Made by a program: the position numbers and the translations under genes. The notes below the pieces were generated by a model. The model did not search any database and was not told the origin of the DNA. It saw only the letters and a program-made list of their open reading frames with translations. From positions 1 through 61,798 of the forward strand of contig NZ_MWLL01000175.1 of the NCBI RefSeq assembly GCF_002198675.1: a stretch of DNA of 61,798 bases, in the 5' to 3' direction. Below are positions 31,412 through 39,759 of this stretch, piece after piece. Numbering within the stretch: position 1 is the stretch's first letter; the number at the start of each line of letters is the position of its first letter. Origin of the DNA: Kineosporia sp. R_H_3. GTDB taxonomy: Bacteria > Actinomycetota > Actinomycetes > Actinomycetales > Kineosporiaceae.

Positions 31412-32746
31412 GTGGACGCTGGCACAGCAGTGGGACGACGGGTCTTCAGCGAGTCGGTGCGGCTCGGCAAGCAGCTCGACGAGCTGGTGCCGGGCGGGGC
31501 GCACACGTACGCCAAGGGGGCGGACCAGTACCCCCAGGACATGGCCCCGGTCGTCGACCGCGGCCTCGGGGCGCACGTCTGGGACGTGGACGGCAACCGG
31601 TACGTGGAGTACGGCAGCGGGCTGCGTGCCGTCGCGCTCGGCCACGCGCACCCGCGGGTCACCGAGGCGGCCGCGGCGGCGATGGCCCGCGGCACGAACT
31701 TCTGCCGACCGAGCGCGCTCGAGGCGCAGGCGGCCGAGACGCTGCTGTCCCTGCTGCCCGGCGCGGACATGGTCAAGTTCGCGAAGAACGGTTCCGACGC
31801 GACGACGGGTGCGTTGCGGCTCGCGCGTGCCGCGACCGGCCGGGACCTCGTGGCGGTCTGCCGCGACCACCCGTTCTTCTCCGTCGACGACTGGTTCATC
31901 GGGACGACCCCGATGCACGCGGGGATCCCGGAGTCGGTCCGGGCGCAGACGCTGACGTTCCGCTACGGCGACCTCGACGACGTCCGCCGCCTGCTCGAGA
32001 CGCACCGCGGCCAGGTCGCGGCGCTCTTCCTCGAAGGGGTCACGCAGACCGAGCCGCCCGCCGGCTGGGCGCAGGGCCTGCGGGCGCTGTGCGACGAGCA
32101 CGGCACGCTGCTCGTCGTCGACGAGATGATCAACGGCTTCCGGCTGGCGCTGGGCGGTGCGCAGGAGGTCTACCCCTACCGGCCGGACCTCTCGGCGTTC
32201 GGCAAGGCGATGGGCAACGGCTTCGCGGTCTCGGCCCTCGCCGGCCGGCGCGAGCACATGCGACTCGGCGGCGCCGTCGACGACGCCGACCGCGTCTTCC
32301 TCCTCTCCACGACGCACGGCGCCGAGACCCACGGCCTGGCCGCCTTCCTCGCAGTCGTCGACGTGTACCGCGGCGAGGACGTCATCCGCCGGCTGCACGC
32401 CACGGGCGAGCTCCTGCGGGCCCGGGTCACCGACGCGCTGCAGGCGGCCGGGGTCGGCGAGCACGTCAGGCTGCTCGGGCTGCCCCCGAACCTCGTGCAC
32501 GCCACGCTCGACGCGGACGGCGAGCGGTCGCAGGCCTTCCGGACGCTCTTCCTCGCCGAGCTCCTGGACCGGGGCGTCATCGCGCCCTCGTTCGTCGTGA
32601 GCGCCGCGCTCACCGAGGACGACGTCGCCGCCACCGCGGACGCCGTGCACGAGGCGGGGCTCGTGTACCGGCGCGCGCTGGACGAGGGCGTGGCCCGGTA
32701 CCTGCGCGGCCGGCCGGTGCGGCCCGCGATCCGCGCGCGCGGCTGA
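31412..32746 (+). CDS. Class III PLP-dependent aminotransferase (GSA-aminomutase-like, glycan-cluster type)
   Basis: This 444-aa fold-type I enzyme has VPGGAHTYAKGADQYP (about residues 23-38), WDVDGNRYVEYGSGLRA, the NGSDATTGALRLARAATGR motif, VVDEMINGFRL and the PLP lysine in FGKAMGNGFAV. True HemL has NSGTEA at the NGSDAT position, so a glutamate-1-semialdehyde role is unlikely. Enzymes like this occur in capsule/LPS clusters as sugar or small-acid aminotransferases. GTG 31412 has GGAAGGGG upstream. It lies at the edge of the EPS island and may feed it with an amino sugar (inference). Confidence 0.82.
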   Translation: MDAGTAVGRRVFSESVRLGKQLDELVPGGAHTYAKGADQYPQDMAPVVDRGLGAHVWDVDGNRYVEYGSGLRAVALGHAHPRVTEAAAAAMARGTNFCRPSALEAQAAETLLSLLPGADMVKFAKNGSDATTGALRLARAATGRDLVAVCRDHPFFSVDDWFIGTTPMHAGIPESVRAQTLTFRYGDLDDVRRLLETHRGQVAALFLEGVTQTEPPAGWAQGLRALCDEHGTLLVVDEMINGFRLALGGAQEVYPYRPDLSAFGKAMGNGFAVSALAGRREHMRLGGAVDDADRVFLLSTTHGAETHGLAAFLAVVDVYRGEDVIRRLHATGELLRARVTDALQAAGVGEHVRLLGLPPNLVHATLDADGERSQAFRTLFLAELLDRGVIAPSFVVSAALTEDDVAATADAVHEAGLVYRRALDEGVARYLRGRPVRPAIRARG

Positions 32747-32764
32747 GCGGCGCGACCCGGGATG

Positions 32765-33520
32765 TCAGGCGTCCGGTGCGTCGTCCGCGACCGCGTAGAC
32801 CGACACGTGCGACGTGCTCGCGGCGTCGAACGGCCGGCCCGCCCAGTCGGCCGTCCGGGCGACCCGCCGAAGACCGGCGGCGATCGCGAGGGCGTCGAGC
32901 TCCGACGGCCAGACGTAGCGCAACCGGTTGGGGCGCAACGCGACACCGCCCGCGTCGAGGACGACGTCCTGGGTCCGGATCACCTGGGCCACCGGGTCGT
33001 GGGTGCCGAGCCTGAGCACCGCCGAGGTCTCGTCGAGGGCTCCGACGGTCACCTGGCGGCCGCCCGACCACCGGGCGGGGTCCGGGACGAAGGCCTCCAC
33101 GACGAGCAGGCCGTCGTCGGCGAGGTGCCGGCGGGCACCGCGCAGGCAGGCCAGCTGGGCGGCCTGGTCCGGGAGCAGGAAGAGGGTGCTGAAGGCGACG
33201 AGGACGACGTCGAAGCGCCGGCCGAGCGCGAGGTCGGTGAAGTCCGCGAGGACGACCTCGACGGCGTCGGCGCCGGGGCGGTCGCGCAGCCGGTCGAGCA
33301 TCTCCGGGGAGGCGTCGACCCCCGTGACCGTGAACCCACCCGCGGCGAGCGGCACGGCGAGGCGGCCGGTCCCCACCCCGAGCTCGAGCAGCCGCCGGCC
33401 CGGGAGCAGCCCGGACAGCATGGCGACCACGACCGCCACGTCCTCGCGGTTCTCGAAGAGCCGGTCGTAGTCAGGCGCCCAGAGCCGGCCGTACCCGCCC
33501 GGGTCGCCCGTCGCCCCCAT
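32765..33520 (-). CDS. Class I SAM-dependent methyltransferase
   Basis: This 251-aa methyltransferase has motif I LLELGVGTGRLAVPLA, then VTGVDASPEMLDRLRDR, VLADFTDLALGRRFDVVLVAFSTLFLLPDQ and a C-terminal strand region. It starts YGRLWAPDYDRLFENRED, a typical beginning for this small-molecule methyltransferase group. The ATG at 33520 has GGGAGGAC 5 nt upstream. It is convergent with the aminotransferase (18 nt apart) and divergent from the PAP2 gene. The substrate is unknown. Confidence 0.88.
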   Translation of the reverse strand: MGATGDPGGYGRLWAPDYDRLFENREDVAVVVAMLSGLLPGRRLLELGVGTGRLAVPLAAGGFTVTGVDASPEMLDRLRDRPGADAVEVVLADFTDLALGRRFDVVLVAFSTLFLLPDQAAQLACLRGARRHLADDGLLVVEAFVPDPARWSGGRQVTVGALDETSAVLRLGTHDPVAQVIRTQDVVLDAGGVALRPNRLRYVWPSELDALAIAAGLRRVARTADWAGRPFDAASTSHVSVYAVADDAPDA

Positions 33521-33595
33521 GTCGTCCTCCCGTCGGGCACCTGCGCACCCGTCGGTCCCGACGCTAGCGCGACCCCGCCCGGCACCGGCGCCGGT

Positions 33596-33601
33596 TAGCC
33601 T
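33596..33601 (+). promoter_or_regulatory. Leaderless-type -10 box for the PAP2 gene
   Basis: TAGCCT ends 5 nt before the GTG at 33607. A TTG at 33601 overlaps the box, so the GTG is the preferred start. Confidence 0.4.
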
Positions 33602-33606
33602 TGAGC

Positions 33607-34260
33607 GTGATCCCCGAGCCCGCACGGCGGCGTCGCAGCGCGCTGGTCGCCGTGCCGGCGTGGGCCGGGTACCTCGCCCTGGCGGTGCTCGCGACGGTGG
33701 CCCCGCGCAACGGGTTCGACGTGGCCGTCCGGGACGTCGCCAGGCCGGGGGACGACTGGGGCCCGGCGCAGCAGCGCTGGGACGTGCTGCAGAACGCCCT
33801 CCAGCCGGTCGTCGTGCTGGGGCTCCTCGTCGCCGTGACGCTCTGGGCGGTCGTCCGCCGGCGGAGCCTGCGTCCCGCGCTCACGACGGCCGTGGCCGCG
33901 GTGTCCGGGGTCGCGGTCGTCGCCGTCTCCAAGGCGCTCGTGGCCCGTCCGGACGCCTTCTCCGCGCCTGGTGTGCCGAGCGGGAGCTTCCCGTCCGGGC
34001 ACACCTTCACCGCGGTGGCGTTCCTCGGCCTCGCGCTGCTCGCGGTCCGGCCGCGTCCCCCGGCCTGGGCCTGGGGCGTCGTCCTGCTCCTGGGGGCCGG
34101 CATGGGGATCTCCCTGCTGGTGCAGGGGGTGCACTGGGCGACGGACGTGCTCGCCTCGCTGCTCCTCGGGGTGGCCTGCCTGGCGACCGTCGTCGCGACC
34201 GGGGCGTCGGACGGGGCCGTCGAGGGTCAGCCGAAGGTGCTGCCGGCGTCCTGGCGATAG
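33607..34260 (+). CDS. PAP2-family membrane phosphatase
   Basis: This 217-aa protein has about six hydrophobic segments. PAP2 motifs seen are KALVARP (motif 1), FPSGHTF (motif 2, PSGH) and VHWATDV (motif 3). The Arg expected seven residues before the motif 3 His is replaced (GISLLVQGVH), so the active site may be altered. Such proteins dephosphorylate undecaprenyl pyrophosphate or phosphatidic acid, and a lipid-carrier recycling role beside the EPS genes is plausible. The start GTG 33607 is favoured over TTG 33601. The 3' end overlaps the beta-helix gene by 34 bp. Confidence 0.82.
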   Translation: MIPEPARRRRSALVAVPAWAGYLALAVLATVAPRNGFDVAVRDVARPGDDWGPAQQRWDVLQNALQPVVVLGLLVAVTLWAVVRRRSLRPALTTAVAAVSGVAVVAVSKALVARPDAFSAPGVPSGSFPSGHTFTAVAFLGLALLAVRPRPPAWAWGVVLLLGAGMGISLLVQGVHWATDVLASLLLGVACLATVVATGASDGAVEGQPKVLPASWR

Positions 34261-35846
34261 GGCGCCGCGCGCCACTGGTCCGCCGTGAGGTCGCGGGACG
34301 CGTCGAACGCCGTGAAGTGCCAGGGGCCGGTGTACCGGTTGGCGCGCCAGACGTTGCGCTGCGCGAACGTGACGGCCGACTGGACGACGTCCCCCTTGTA
34401 CGGCGAGTTCTCCGGCCAGGTCCCGTAGTTCGAGAAGACCGCGTTGCGCCCGCACAGCGAGGTGGTGCAGCCGACCGCCTTGCGGGAGAAGACGAAGTCG
34501 TTGTCGCGGACGGCGACGTTCTGCGTCCTGAAGCGCTCACCGAACACACGCCGGAACCACGGGCAGGTCGCGGTGACGTCGCCGTCCTCGTCCGCCGGCC
34601 GGCAGAACCTGTCGGCGTTCTCCCAGAGGACGACGCCGTCCCAGTTGTCGCGCAGGTAGTTCCCGACGATCTCGGAGCGCGCGAACCGGTCGCCGGCGCG
34701 GGCGTCCCCGCCCGCCTCCGACACGTAGACCGCGCCGACGGGGAAGGCGTCCCCGGCCTTCTGGAACTGCCGGCCCTTGACGATCGCGTTGCGCAGCATG
34801 ACGTTGTCGGCGATCCGGAAGTTGAAGCTCACCTCGTAGAAGACGGCCTCGTTGTCGTTGCCCTCGATCCAGTTGCCCTCGATCCGCACGTCCCTGTTGT
34901 TCGTGTCGGCCCACAACCCGGCGCCCCGGTTGTCGTGGACGTAGTTCGCGGTGAGCACCGCGGTCTCGGTGGCCCACAGCTTGCCGCCGCCGGTGCAGCC
35001 GCAGCCGTCGCGCAGCCGCTCCCAGTCGTCGGTGTTGTTGCCCCAGATCTCGTTGTGGTCCAGGACCACGTCGCGGACGGCGGTGTCGCCCTGCGCGGCG
35101 AACGCACTGAACCCGTACTGGCCGTTCTCCGACAGGCAGTTCCACGACGTCCGGCTGCCGCTGCCCAGCATGAGGGCGGCACCGTCGTTGTCGGTGAGCG
35201 TGGAGCTGCGGACGGTCCAGCCCGCCCCGCGGTCGTGGTTGACGACGCCCTCGTCGTTGTTCGACCGGCCGGTCCCGAAGCCGCGGATCGTCAGGTGCTC
35301 GATCGTGACGTCACGGGCGGTCTGGGTGAACGCGTAGAGGTTCTTCCGCCGGCCGTCGAGCACGGCTCCCGGGGCACCGACGAACGTGGCGCCGTCCCCG
35401 GGGATGATCTGCGCGAAGGCGTCGTCGCCGAGGGTGTGGGCACCGGGCGCGAACCAGAACGTGACCCCCGGCCGGGAGAACGTGCCGTCGGCGACGAGCG
35501 CGCCGTTGTCCCCCGCCGGGACGGTCAGCGCGCCGGGCGGCGGCGTCGCCGGGCCGTCGAGCACACCGGCGTTCCCGCAGACCCGCGCGGGTGGCTCCGT
35601 CGGGCGCGCGCTCCCCGGCCGCGCGGGGATGCCGGGGCCGGTCGGGCCGGAAGCGCTCGGCGACGCCGTCGTGGGACCGCCCCCGGCGGCCGTCGTCGAC
35701 GGTGTCACGGCCGGTGCCGCGGCCGGTGCGTCGTCCCCGAGGGCGGTACGCCAGACGACGACGCCCGCCGCGAGCGCCACGACGAGCGCCGCGGCCAGCA
35801 GGGCACCGGACCGGTCGGGCAGGCGTCGACGTGGCGCACTCGTCAC
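34227..35846 (-). CDS. Membrane-anchored right-handed parallel beta-helix protein
   Basis: This 539-aa protein has an N-terminal signal-anchor (about residues 15-35, ALLAAALVVALAAGVVVWR), a Pro/Thr/Ser linker (about 40-90) and then a right-handed parallel beta-helix with repeated N-x-I/V turns (TNNRDVRIEGNWIEGNDNEAV, RSEIVGNYLRDNWDGVVL). Cysteines in CGNAG, GCGCTGG and CTTSLCG suggest disulfides. It should face the outside and could act as a polysaccharide lyase or epimerase, or bind glycan. GTG 35846 has GGGGGAT upstream. It is divergent from the flippase, which places it in the EPS island. Confidence 0.85.
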   Translation of the reverse strand: MTSAPRRRLPDRSGALLAAALVVALAAGVVVWRTALGDDAPAAAPAVTPSTTAAGGGPTTASPSASGPTGPGIPARPGSARPTEPPARVCGNAGVLDGPATPPPGALTVPAGDNGALVADGTFSRPGVTFWFAPGAHTLGDDAFAQIIPGDGATFVGAPGAVLDGRRKNLYAFTQTARDVTIEHLTIRGFGTGRSNNDEGVVNHDRGAGWTVRSSTLTDNDGAALMLGSGSRTSWNCLSENGQYGFSAFAAQGDTAVRDVVLDHNEIWGNNTDDWERLRDGCGCTGGGKLWATETAVLTANYVHDNRGAGLWADTNNRDVRIEGNWIEGNDNEAVFYEVSFNFRIADNVMLRNAIVKGRQFQKAGDAFPVGAVYVSEAGGDARAGDRFARSEIVGNYLRDNWDGVVLWENADRFCRPADEDGDVTATCPWFRRVFGERFRTQNVAVRDNDFVFSRKAVGCTTSLCGRNAVFSNYGTWPENSPYKGDVVQSAVTFAQRNVWRANRYTGPWHFTAFDASRDLTADQWRAAPYRQDAGSTFG

Positions 35847-35902
35847 TGATATCCCCCGCGTTCCGAAGCGGATCCAGGGGCTCCGCTGGGAGAATTCACT
35901 AT

Positions 35903-37228
35903 ATGTCCGGGCCTGCGGCACCGACGCCGGGACGAACCTCCCGCGGGGGGCTCGTCGCGACGGTGCGCGGCAGCGCCGGCCGGCTCGGCTGGGGGCTGGC
36001 GGACCAGGCCGTCTCGAGCCTGACGAACTTCGCGGTGACGCTCGCCGTCGCCCGGACCCTGACCCCCGTCGAGTTCGGTGCCTTCAGCCTCGCCTACGTC
36101 ACGTACGCCTTCGCGCTCAACGCCTCGCGCGGACTGGCCACCGACCCGCTCATGGTGCGGTTCAACCACGCGGAGGGGGACGTCCGCCGGGCGGCCGTCG
36201 CCGGCAGCACCGCGACCGCCCTGACGATCGGGCTCGTCCTCGCCGCCGTCGTGGGCGTGGTCGGCGTGCTGCTCCCGGGGCCGGCCGGCGGGTCCTTCCT
36301 CGCGCTGGCCGTCGTGCTGCCCGGCCTGCTGCTCCAGGACAGCTGGCGTTACGTCTTCTTCTCCGGCTCGACGGGCGGCCGGGCCCTCGTCAACGACCTC
36401 GTGTGGGCCGCGGCGCTCGTCCCCGGCGTCGCCGTGCTGCTCGCCACCGGGGCCCGCAGCGCCGCCTGGTTCGTCCTGGCGTGGGGCGCGGCCGCCGCCC
36501 TCGCGGCGGTGGTCGGCGTGGTCCAGGCTGGTGTGCTGCCCGCGCCGGGGGCCGTCCGGGGCTGGCTACGGACCCAGCGCGACCTGGGGCTGCGCTACCT
36601 CGCGGAGGGGACGGCGTCCGCGGGCGCGACCCAGCTGCGCAGCTCGGCGGTCGGCGTCGTCCTCGGGCTGTCGGCGGTCGGGTACGTCCAGGCGGCCGCC
36701 ACCCTGATGGGTCCGGTGACGCTCGTCATGGTGGGCCTCAACCTCGTCGTGGTCCCGGAGATCGCCCGCGTGATCCGCCGGGCGCCGCGCCGGGTGCCGC
36801 TGGCGTGCCTGCTGTTCGGCCTGCTGCTCGCGTCGGCGACGCTCGCCTGGGGCGCCGTCCTGCTCCTCGCGCTCCCGCGGGGGCTCGGCGAGGCGGTGCT
36901 CGGCGACATCTGGGCCGGCACGTACCCCGTGCTGCCGCTCGCGGTGCTGGCCTCGGTCGGCGGCAGCCTGCAGTCCGGCGCGGGTGCCGGCCTGCGGGCG
37001 CTCGGTGCGGCCCGCCGGAGCCTGCGCGCGATGCTCGTCGGCATGACGGTCTACGTCGCCCTCACCGTCGGGGGGGCGGTCGCGTTCGGGCTCACGGGCA
37101 CGATGGCTGGTGCCGCCGCTGCGGCCTGGATCGGTGCGGCGCTCTGGTGGCGCGAGCTGCGCGCGGCGGCGCGGGAGCACGCCCTCGACGAGACGGCTGC
37201 CGGGGCGTCCGCCCCGGCAGCACCCTGA
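35903..37228 (+). CDS. Oligosaccharide flippase (Wzx-like, MOP superfamily)
   Basis: This 441-aa polytopic protein has about 12-14 hydrophobic segments. The N-terminus holds GWGLADQAVSSLTNFAVTLAVARTLTPVEFGAF (about residues 29-61), the Wzx/polysaccharide-export motif. It should flip the lipid-linked repeat unit across the membrane. ATG 35903 has GGGAGA 9 nt upstream. It is divergent from the beta-helix gene (56-bp gap) and followed after 25 nt by a GT4 gene, so the two are one transcript. It stands outside the minus-strand EPS operon but is clearly part of the island. Confidence 0.9.
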   Translation: MSGPAAPTPGRTSRGGLVATVRGSAGRLGWGLADQAVSSLTNFAVTLAVARTLTPVEFGAFSLAYVTYAFALNASRGLATDPLMVRFNHAEGDVRRAAVAGSTATALTIGLVLAAVVGVVGVLLPGPAGGSFLALAVVLPGLLLQDSWRYVFFSGSTGGRALVNDLVWAAALVPGVAVLLATGARSAAWFVLAWGAAAALAAVVGVVQAGVLPAPGAVRGWLRTQRDLGLRYLAEGTASAGATQLRSSAVGVVLGLSAVGYVQAAATLMGPVTLVMVGLNLVVVPEIARVIRRAPRRVPLACLLFGLLLASATLAWGAVLLLALPRGLGEAVLGDIWAGTYPVLPLAVLASVGGSLQSGAGAGLRALGAARRSLRAMLVGMTVYVALTVGGAVAFGLTGTMAGAAAAAWIGAALWWRELRAAAREHALDETAAGASAPAAP

Positions 37229-37253
37229 ACGGTCGCGCCCGCGCACGGGCGCA

Positions 37254-38519
37254 GTGAGGACGGTGGTCGACGTGGACCTCACCGGGACGTCGCCGGCGGA
37301 CGAGCGGGGACGCTACCGCCCGGCGGACGGCGCGGACGGCGCCCTGCCCCGGGTGCCGCTCGTCGTCGCCACCACCCTGCGCCCCGAGGGCATCACCGGC
37401 GTCCACACCCACTTCACCCAGCTCCTCGCGCACCTCGCCGGGACGGCTACAGGGACGGCTGCCGGGGCCGGGGCGACGCTGCTCACCCCGTTCTCCTGGG
37501 GCGGGCCGCTGCGGGTGCCCGTCTTCGGTGCGCGCTTCGCCCTGGACCGGGTCTCCCCCGCCGCCGGCGTCGCCTGGTACCGCGCGGGCCACGAGGCGTT
37601 CCTGCGCCGGGCGCTGCGCCGGTACCTGCGCTCGCACGGCGACTGCGTCGTGTACGCGCAGTGCCCGCTGTCGGCCCGGGCGGCCCTGCGGGAGCGACTC
37701 GGTCCGCACCAGCGCGTCGTCCTCGCGGTCCACTTCCGCGTCTCGCAGGCCGACGAGTGGGCCGACAAGGGGCTGGTCCCGCGCGACGGTCGGGTCTTCC
37801 GCGGCATCCGGGACCTTGAACGGGCCGTGCTGCCCCGGGTCGACGGGCTCGTCTACGTCTCGCGCTGGGCCCGGGAGGCGGTCCTCGACTGGCTGCCCGA
37901 GGCGGCCGCGGTGCCGTCCGCCGTCGTGGACAACTTCGTGACCCCGTACGAGCCGGCCACCCCGCCGGGGCCGCTCGCCGACCTCGTGACCGTGGGCAAC
38001 CTGGAGACGGTGAAGAACCACCGCTACCTGCTCGAGGTGCTCGCGGCCGCGGGCGCCCGAGGCCGGCGGGTGACCCTCGACGTCTACGGCGAGGGACCGG
38101 AACGGGCGGACCTCGAGCGCCGGGCGAGGCAGCTCGGCGTGGCGGACCTGGTGCGCTGGCACGGGTTCCGGCGCGACGTGCGGGACCGGCTGCCGGGGTA
38201 CCGGCTGTACGTCCACGCCTCGTACTCCGAGTCGTCGTCCCTGGCCATCATGGAGGCGATGGCGGCCGGGCTGCCCGTCGTGGCCGGGGACACCGGTCCG
38301 CTGACGGAGCTCTTCGACGACGGGGTCGAGGGCCGGCTGTGGCCGCTCGACGACGCCGCGGCCGCGGCCGGCGTCCTGCTCGGCCTGCTCGACGACGAGC
38401 CGGCCCGGGAGCGCGCGGCGCAGGCCGCCCGGCACCGGTTCGCCCGCGACTTCACGGCCGCGGCGGTGGCCCCGCGGCTGCTCGACTTCGTCCTCGGGGT
38501 GCCGGCCCGCGGCCGGTGA
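37254..38519 (+). CDS. Glycosyltransferase, GT4
   Basis: This GT-B enzyme is about 421 aa. C-terminal features are VTVGNLETVKNHRYLLEVLA, DVYGEGPERADLE, GFRRDVRDRLPGYRLYVHASYSESSSLAIMEAMAAGLPVVAGD with the GT4 E-x7-E pattern. The N-terminal half starts near VVATTLRPEGITGVHTHFTQLLAHL. It should transfer a sugar to the growing repeat unit. The start is uncertain: GTG 37254, 37263 and 37272 are all in frame and none has an ideal site. The 3' end overlaps the pyruvyltransferase-like gene on the other strand by 68 bp. Confidence 0.88.
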   Translation: MRTVVDVDLTGTSPADERGRYRPADGADGALPRVPLVVATTLRPEGITGVHTHFTQLLAHLAGTATGTAAGAGATLLTPFSWGGPLRVPVFGARFALDRVSPAAGVAWYRAGHEAFLRRALRRYLRSHGDCVVYAQCPLSARAALRERLGPHQRVVLAVHFRVSQADEWADKGLVPRDGRVFRGIRDLERAVLPRVDGLVYVSRWAREAVLDWLPEAAAVPSAVVDNFVTPYEPATPPGPLADLVTVGNLETVKNHRYLLEVLAAAGARGRRVTLDVYGEGPERADLERRARQLGVADLVRWHGFRRDVRDRLPGYRLYVHASYSESSSLAIMEAMAAGLPVVAGDTGPLTELFDDGVEGRLWPLDDAAAAAGVLLGLLDDEPARERAAQAARHRFARDFTAAAVAPRLLDFVLGVPARGR

Positions 38520-39759
38520 CCGCCGGCCCCGGGGGCGGCGCGTCCCCCGGCGGTGCGACGAACGCCGAGAGCTCCTCGAGCTGGACGGCGACCCCGCGGG
38601 CGGCGACGGCCCGGCGATCGCGCAGGGTCGCGACGACGGCCTCGCGGTCGGCCTGCAGCCGGTCGAACTGCTCGACGAGCAGGTCCACGTCGAACGTCGC
38701 GACCGGCTGGTCGAACCCCGGCCGCATGAGGTCGGCCATGAGGTCGGCGCTCTTGCGGGCGTACCAGACGGCGATCGTCGGCCGGGCGAGCGCGAGCCCG
38801 CAGACGACGTTGTGGAAACGGGTCGCGACGACCGTGCCGGTCCCGGCCACGACAGCGGTCAGGGCGTCGTAGTCCGTGACCGGCACCGACCGGAGCCGGG
38901 CCGCCGGCAGACCCGGCCGGGCCTCCCGGACCGACTCGTCGACGCGCTCGGCCACTGGGACGTCGCAGGCGTCGCCCACGACGAGCCGGACGTCGTACCC
39001 GTGGTCGACGAGGTGGAGGACGAACCGGACCACCTTCGCGGCGTACGCGTCGAGCACCCGGTCGGCCGCCGCGCGGTCGTCGTCGTTGCCGCCGTGGTAC
39101 GCCATGACCCCCACGCAGACCAGCCGCGGGTCACCGGCCCCGGCGTCGGGCACCGGCCGGCCGAGGACCAGGTCGGGGTGCACCGGGTCGTGCGACACGT
39201 CGATCCCGCGGCGCCGCATCGCGTCCCGGGAGCCCTCGTCGCGGTAGGAGCGGTAGCCGGCGCGGCGGGCGAGGACGTCCAGCAACCGACGGGTGAGCGG
39301 CCGGGCCACGTCGTCAGCGCCGACCCCGACGAGCGCCAGCGGCGTGCGCAGCAGGCCGCAGCACAGCCCCAGCAGCGCGAAGGCGTAGGGCGCCTCCCAG
39401 GGGCGCATCGGAAGGCTCGCCTCGAGCACACCCATCCCGGGCACGAGGACGACGTCGTGCCGGCGCACCCAGCGCGCGGTGCGCCACGCGTCGGCGACCT
39501 TGCCGGCACCGAGCGCGAGCAGGTCGAACGGTCTCGGCAGCCGGCGCGACGGGACCCACGACGACACCGTCGCGTCGAGCCCGTAGCGGGCGCGGACCTG
39601 TTCCGGCGCAGGCGTCATGACGTCGACGACGGCGTCGGGGTGCCGGGCCCGCAGGTGCGCGAGGACGACGTCGAACGAGGCGTCGTTCCCCAGGTTGCCG
39701 GTCCCGATGAGGCCGTAGACGCCGACCCGGACGCCGCCGCCGCGCCCGCGGTCGGTCAC
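38452..39759 (-). CDS. Polysaccharide pyruvyltransferase-like protein
   Basis: This 435-aa protein of the CsaB/PS_pyruv_trans family starts with VYGLIGTGNLGNDASFDVVLAHLRA (about residues 13-37), and ends its core with VVATRFHNVVCGLALARPTIAVWYARKSADLM. The family adds ketal pyruvate to sugars in EPS and cell-wall polymers. It is the last gene of the 17-gene operon, joined to the GT2 gene by a 4-bp overlap. The C-terminal 30 residues are Pro/Arg-rich and lie in the 68-bp overlap with the convergent GT4 gene. Donor and site are unknown. Confidence 0.85.
   Translation of the reverse strand: MTDRGRGGGVRVGVYGLIGTGNLGNDASFDVVLAHLRARHPDAVVDVMTPAPEQVRARYGLDATVSSWVPSRRLPRPFDLLALGAGKVADAWRTARWVRRHDVVLVPGMGVLEASLPMRPWEAPYAFALLGLCCGLLRTPLALVGVGADDVARPLTRRLLDVLARRAGYRSYRDEGSRDAMRRRGIDVSHDPVHPDLVLGRPVPDAGAGDPRLVCVGVMAYHGGNDDDRAAADRVLDAYAAKVVRFVLHLVDHGYDVRLVVGDACDVPVAERVDESVREARPGLPAARLRSVPVTDYDALTAVVAGTGTVVATRFHNVVCGLALARPTIAVWYARKSADLMADLMRPGFDQPVATFDVDLLVEQFDRLQADREAVVATLRDRRAVAARGVAVQLEELSAFVAPPGDAPPPGPAVTGRGPAPRGRSRAAAGPPPRP

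Noticed and set aside
31412-32746. HemL (glutamate-1-semialdehyde aminomutase) as the identity of the aminotransferase
   Set aside because: The HemL hallmark NSGTEA is NGSDAT here, and no other haem genes are near.
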